From the NCBI GenBank assembly GCA_025618425.1, contig CM046835.1, forward strand, positions 20,052,308-20,116,307: a stretch of 64,000 bases of DNA, in the 5' to 3' direction. The stretch's first letter is position 1. Each line of letters starts with the position of its first letter. The stretch is from Heliocidaris tuberculata. Its lineage: Eukaryota; Echinodermata; Echinoidea; Camarodonta; Echinometridae. Made by a program: the position numbers and the translations under genes. Below the pieces are notes generated by a model. That model worked only from the letters and a program-made list of their open reading frames with translations, ran no database searches and was not told the DNA's origin. Positions 59,651-64,000 of the stretch are shown in pieces.

Positions 59651-60481
59651 CTTTCTTACTAATCATTTAAAACATGCACAGCTAAGGACTCATTTTTAAA
59701 GATATTATTGTCAATAATTCTGTCAGTAATTTTTGAGATAAAGCTTGGCAAAGCATTTATTTGATTGTATTACCGTATTTAAAATTCCTCCTACATTGAA
59801 GACACTCAAGACACTTGTCAGTAAAAAAAAAAAAAAATGCCTTTGTTTTTTTTTTTCAGGTATCAGGTACAGTGTGTAGTATTAAAGGCAATGTTTGTCT
59901 ATACTGACACTATGAAAACATTGTGAATGATTAATTGTGTAGCCGTTGGATACCAATTCTTTAATAGGTGAAATATTCCAAAATTGTAGAAATCTACTTG
60001 GCTAAGATAAAGAGAGCTTTATTACAAAATTTCAAGAAAAACAATTTCCAACGTGAAGTTCAGCTTATGTAAAAGAGACATGTGAACAGTTGATTTCATT
60101 CAACTTATGAAGAATATGTATATTAATACTATGTATTCTATAATCTTTGATATAGTTCATTTTATAAAGTTTTATTGAAAGAGATATTTATAATGGACAA
60201 TTTCTGCTGCAGAATTTTACCAAATAACATACGCTTTAACAAACACCGACAGATGACTGTTATAAAGCATATCAAATTTTATTCAAGATGGAATATATAT
60301 TAAATTATCAAGTATTTGAAATAGGATATATGATTATAACCAATATTTATACATTTTATCAGTGTTGATATTCTTATCTTATTACAAAATTTTATTACAC
60401 ATGCATGTATTATCCTTGAACATAATAACGCATTCACTCTGGTCTAATGAATGATATTGTGCATACACTTTCTGCTTAACA

Positions 60482-60893
60482 TTAACCCTTTCAGGACAGG
60501 AATCATTTAAGGGCTAAATTGATCACATTTTGTTCTTCAAATTGGCAACAATACTATTTTTCTTTTAATGCTACAAGGTTCTTATAAGATGGAATGTCTT
60601 TAAAAACATTATGGTGAGGAATTCTGTTAAAAAGTTGAAAAAATTGACAGTTTTAATAAAAAACAATGATTCTGAACCTTTCAAAGTGTTGCCAATTAAA
60701 GAATTTTAAAGCTTATTCTCATTTGTAATATTCCTGGCATCAAACGCAATATGGTCATGCATCAAAAATGGACATAGTATGTGCAGAAATTTGTGCTCTT
60801 TCTACTCATGCATCTGGTAGATTGGTTAGAGCTCTGAATCAAAAGATATTGAGCCAAACCACAAAATGTGGTCAATGGTCTCGATAGGGTTAA
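60482..60893. mobile_element. TTAA-flanked MITE, copy 2
   Basis: 404 bp (60486-60889) between TTAA sites, aligned end to end with 1682-2087 and in the same orientation. Confidence 0.88.
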
Positions 60894-61130
60894 ATAGGAA
60901 TCATTTATTAACAGAGAATATATGATATGAAGTCACCTTGATAAACGTATATCTTTAAACATTCCCTCACCTTGAGAATATGAACATATTTGTTGTGGTA
61001 GATTGTGAATGACATTATTTCTATTATTGTATTGCGTATATATATTGTTGTAAATTATTGACATATGAAATAAGATTTGATGTGCCTTATGTTATAGGAT
61101 CTGTGGATTCTGTCAAGAAAGGGGGGTTCT

Positions 61131-61488
61131 AGGGCAATTTCACATGGGGAAAATCTGCACAAAATTGTTTTAAAAGCTCATTACAGCTACATGAGTCTGA
61201 AATGTTATTGAGCAGAATACAATTTTTCAATGATTTTATTAGCTGAAGTGTGAGAAATTTCATAAGAGTGTTTTCAGGAAGTTGAAAGTTTTGATATCTG
61301 AGTAATTCCATTACCAACATTCTTTTGATGTTTGTGCCTTCTATTTGCCAGAAATTGGAATTTTAAAATTTGTATATGATAGCATGTATGGTTATATCAA
61401 TCAGTGGGAGCAGAACACCCGTCCGTGCTATGCAAAAGTGTAGCCAAACGGATATGTCATTCAGTTACCGCCCATGTGAGATTGCCCT
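61131..61488. mobile_element. TIR element (AGGGCAATTTCACATGGG ends)
   Basis: AGGGCAATTTCACATGGG (61131-61148) and CCCATGTGAGATTGCCCT (61471-61488) are inverted with one mismatch. The interior is AT-rich and non-coding. Confidence 0.8.
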
Positions 61489-63246
61489 CTATGAGGCTTT
61501 GATGTCGGTTTGCTCATTCATAACAGTCAGGTTGAATTGATGAATTTGCCTTCATATACTCTCAATAGAGAGGAAATATTTTTATATCGGTAATTTGTAT
61601 TAAAAAATTAATATGGGCTGATAGCTGCTGCCTATTATAATAATTGGACATTTTATCTTCATAAAGGTAATGTTGTTGATTTCATAGGTTCACATACAGT
61701 TTGATAAAGTTTGGAACTGACAATTTAGTTCCAACTGTGTGAACGTAGGGTCCCAAGACCAAGTTCAGGAGGGAAAAAAAGTACATGAGCATTAGGTCTC
61801 ACAGGGTTCAGACTGGTATGTTTACATTTCTGTTATGAAATGAAAAAGAAGTTGTCAAATCATGCAATTAATTTGAAATACTTGCAAGAATTACAGAAGT
61901 TTTCAATGCAAATGCTTATTATCAGAAGGTGGGTTCATGAAAAGGAAATTTGACCAATTTTGGTCCTCCTTTTTGGTAAACACTCATTAAAGATTTAATT
62001 AGCATTAGTCCTTGTGGGTATGAGGAATACTCTTTCTCATTTTACTTTTCCCCCTTCTAATCAATGTTTCTCAGGCATGTAAAACACAATGGACTGTAAA
62101 TAGAAATTGCTTCTTTTCCTGTACATATATGTGATCTGGCATCTGTTTTTTGTAGACAAATAAGCTGATATTTATGATTTTTTTTTTTTAATGATTTTGT
62201 AGAAGTAACTTGTTTCTTGCCAATTTATTATAATGCTGAAGCCAGGTTAAGAGAATTGAGTGTGTAAATATACTGCGACTTAAGTTGACCCTTTTGGTAC
62301 CATGTGATATACAGGTATTATGTTTCAGTTTTGTAAAGAGCTGCATTTCATAAAGGTTTGGTATCAAACAGTGTAAATTGTCTGACTGAGCCTGGCTCCA
62401 GTGCTAAGGGAATTTTGCCTGTCATTGAAAATGTGATTGGTTGACCCTGGAATCAGACTTGTACACCCCTGCCACCTTTAGAAGTTGGAACTCTGTTCCT
62501 TTAGGGAAAGAGGAATTCAGGAGGGCTAGAGGAAGAGGGAATATGGCAGCTATGGTCATACCAACATATCGTCTGCTGTGAACCAGAAGGGCAGTGAATC
62601 ATACACAGAATGAACACCATTCTGGTTCTCAACAGATACTTTCACTTAGAGGGAATAACTCCCTTAGCCCGACAGCCTGGCTTAGTCTTCAAAAAACAGC
62701 ATTGAAATGAACTTAATTTTATCAGACTGCTGTGAAACCAAAAACATTGGCGACGTGAAACTTTCGCTGTTTCTAAACGACAGCCATTGGGCCAGCAAAG
62801 AAACTTTTGCTAATTGCAAAAATTCAGTGTTCTGTAATTCAATAATTTCACATAAAATCATGAAAAATAAATGCTTGCTGAAGTTTCTGTTTTTACAGTA
62901 ACTTGTAATTCAGCTGGTGGTACATGAAAGTTGAGACATTAGATTTTAATGATTAATCACATCAAATTTTTAGTCTCTTGGTGATGCTCAATCAGTAGAA
63001 TTGGACAATATTTGTAGAGGGAATTTCCCCCCTGACTTGTAGGCCCTTTCGAGGTTCGTTAACTGAAATACATGAGAACTTGGTAGATGATGGAGTTCCT
63101 TATAAGTACTAGTAATACAGTGTTGGTCAGTGTTACTGATATGACAAAAATATGCTTTGGTTCATATGTTTAGATGGCTTGTTTAGAGGGGATGGGGGTC
63201 TGTGACGATTCATCCTAAAAATTACAATTAAACGGGATTTCTCACA

Positions 63247-63300
63247 AAATTCAATTCAATTCATAACGGTATTTATTTATCGCAAACATTCCAATTTTCA
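63247..63300 (-). mobile_element. Possible LINE 3' tail
   Basis: On the minus strand ATAAATAAATACCG is followed by GAATTGAATTG, the same tail type as the LINE ending at 38674. Too short to classify further. Confidence 0.45.
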
Positions 63301-63760
63301 AAGTTCACCTTGGATGGGGTTGTGTCCATACCCTGAGCATGTGTATTGGTATCCAAACATGAGGAAATTCTGTGTCGAGTATTAAATTTTCATTTTTATT
63401 GACCAATTGATAGTTGTAAAAATTAGTTGAAATTCTAGAATTTACTGAATTTAGTAACTACATCATGTAAATCATTCATCAACGATGCATTGCTCTAGCA
63501 GCTGAATAAATTGATAGGTCTATGACTATGTTATTTGTTTATTCATTGTTATTTTTTGTCTTCGTGGTTTCTACATCACAGAGTCAGAGGGATGAACATA
63601 CATTTACTGAAATTTATGCATTCATGAAACTGAATGCATTTATGAAAACTGCATTAGAGTGACCTCTATTCACAATCTGTAGACCTCACATCTTTTTTAG
63701 TAAAAGAAGAATAGACCTAGAGGTCTATATTAGATGAGATCTATAAATGGGCCATGAAAC

Positions 63761-63784
63761 GGGGGGGGGGGGGGGGGGGGGGGG
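63761..63784. repeat. Long poly(G) tract
   Basis: At least 22 consecutive G followed by CTGCAGCCCCCC. Confidence 0.9.
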
Positions 63785-64000
63785 CTGCAGCCCCCCGCAC
63801 TTTTTTGAGTAGCCACGTTTCATAAAATCTTGAAAAAAAAGTTTGAAAATCATCATTAATGAGTGAAATCAAATCAGCCCCCCCCCCCCCATTCCACTCC
63901 TGCAAACTTTCTCTCAAGTTTAAATGAAATCAGGTGAAGTATTGCCATTTCTAGATTATATTATGTGTGGGCCAGAAAATAATCTCCAATGGCAATGTCA

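Larger units (their letters stand above)
61489..64000. other. Intergenic AT-rich DNA, no gene seen
   Basis: No supported coding frame. Holds the LINE-like tail at 63249-63290, a G tract of over 20 at 63761 and a C tract at 63880. Confidence 0.5.

Overview
The window is animal nuclear DNA: AT-rich, with introns, GT-AG splice sites in matched phase, SINEs, LINEs, a Penelope-like element and many fold-back MITEs. Three host genes can be assembled exon by exon. Their sequences, the tRNA-derived SINE, the piggyBac-like (TTAA) and pogo-like (TA) MITEs and the many TACATGTACATGTA words suggest an invertebrate deuterostome, probably an echinoderm such as a sea urchin. The species cannot be fixed from sequence alone.

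Layout. (1) 1-147: a possible minus-strand exon running off the edge, or a 5' UTR exon of the first gene. (2) 1253-8999, + strand: a complete ten-exon eIF2B delta gene (EIF2B4, 536 aa). Its introns hold a TTAA-flanked MITE, a 580-bp near-perfect palindrome and two decayed tandem copies of the start of exon 4. (3) 9000-13116: convergent intergenic DNA with nested fold-back MITEs. (4) 13117-37107, - strand: adenylate kinase 2 (AK2, four coding exons, 243 aa) with a 20.4-kb first intron. That intron contains an apparent second, alternative first coding exon (23649-23765) with its own P-loop. It also holds segmental duplications, a 518-bp tandem duplication, a TIR element carrying a broken RecQ-like helicase split by a SINE, and a LINE reverse transcriptase interrupted by a MITE with 9-bp target duplications. 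(5) 37108-41590: repeats, including a LINE 3' end inside a 2.3-kb inverted repeat. (6) 41706-53925, + strand: a nine-exon two-finger C2HC protein gene (ZC2HC1 family, 667 aa). Its first intron holds a telomere-like palindrome with perfect 9-bp TSDs and a Penelope-like element joined to an inverted 3' fragment of a second copy. Its 3' UTR holds a decayed copy of its last exon. (7) 54-64 kb: no recognisable gene; MITEs, a 147-bp-period tandem array, microsatellites and a second copy of the TTAA MITE from 1.7 kb.

The host genes are unrelated housekeeping functions: guanine-nucleotide exchange on eIF2, adenylate balance in the mitochondrial intermembrane space, and a zinc-finger protein of poorly known role. 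EIF2B4 and AK2 converge; AK2 and ZC2HC1 diverge with about 4.6 kb between start codons. The most novel observations are the alternative P-loop exon of AK2, the TIR element carrying a RecQ fragment, the CACTCAC MITE family caught inside a LINE, and tandem decay products of coding exons in two neighbouring genes.
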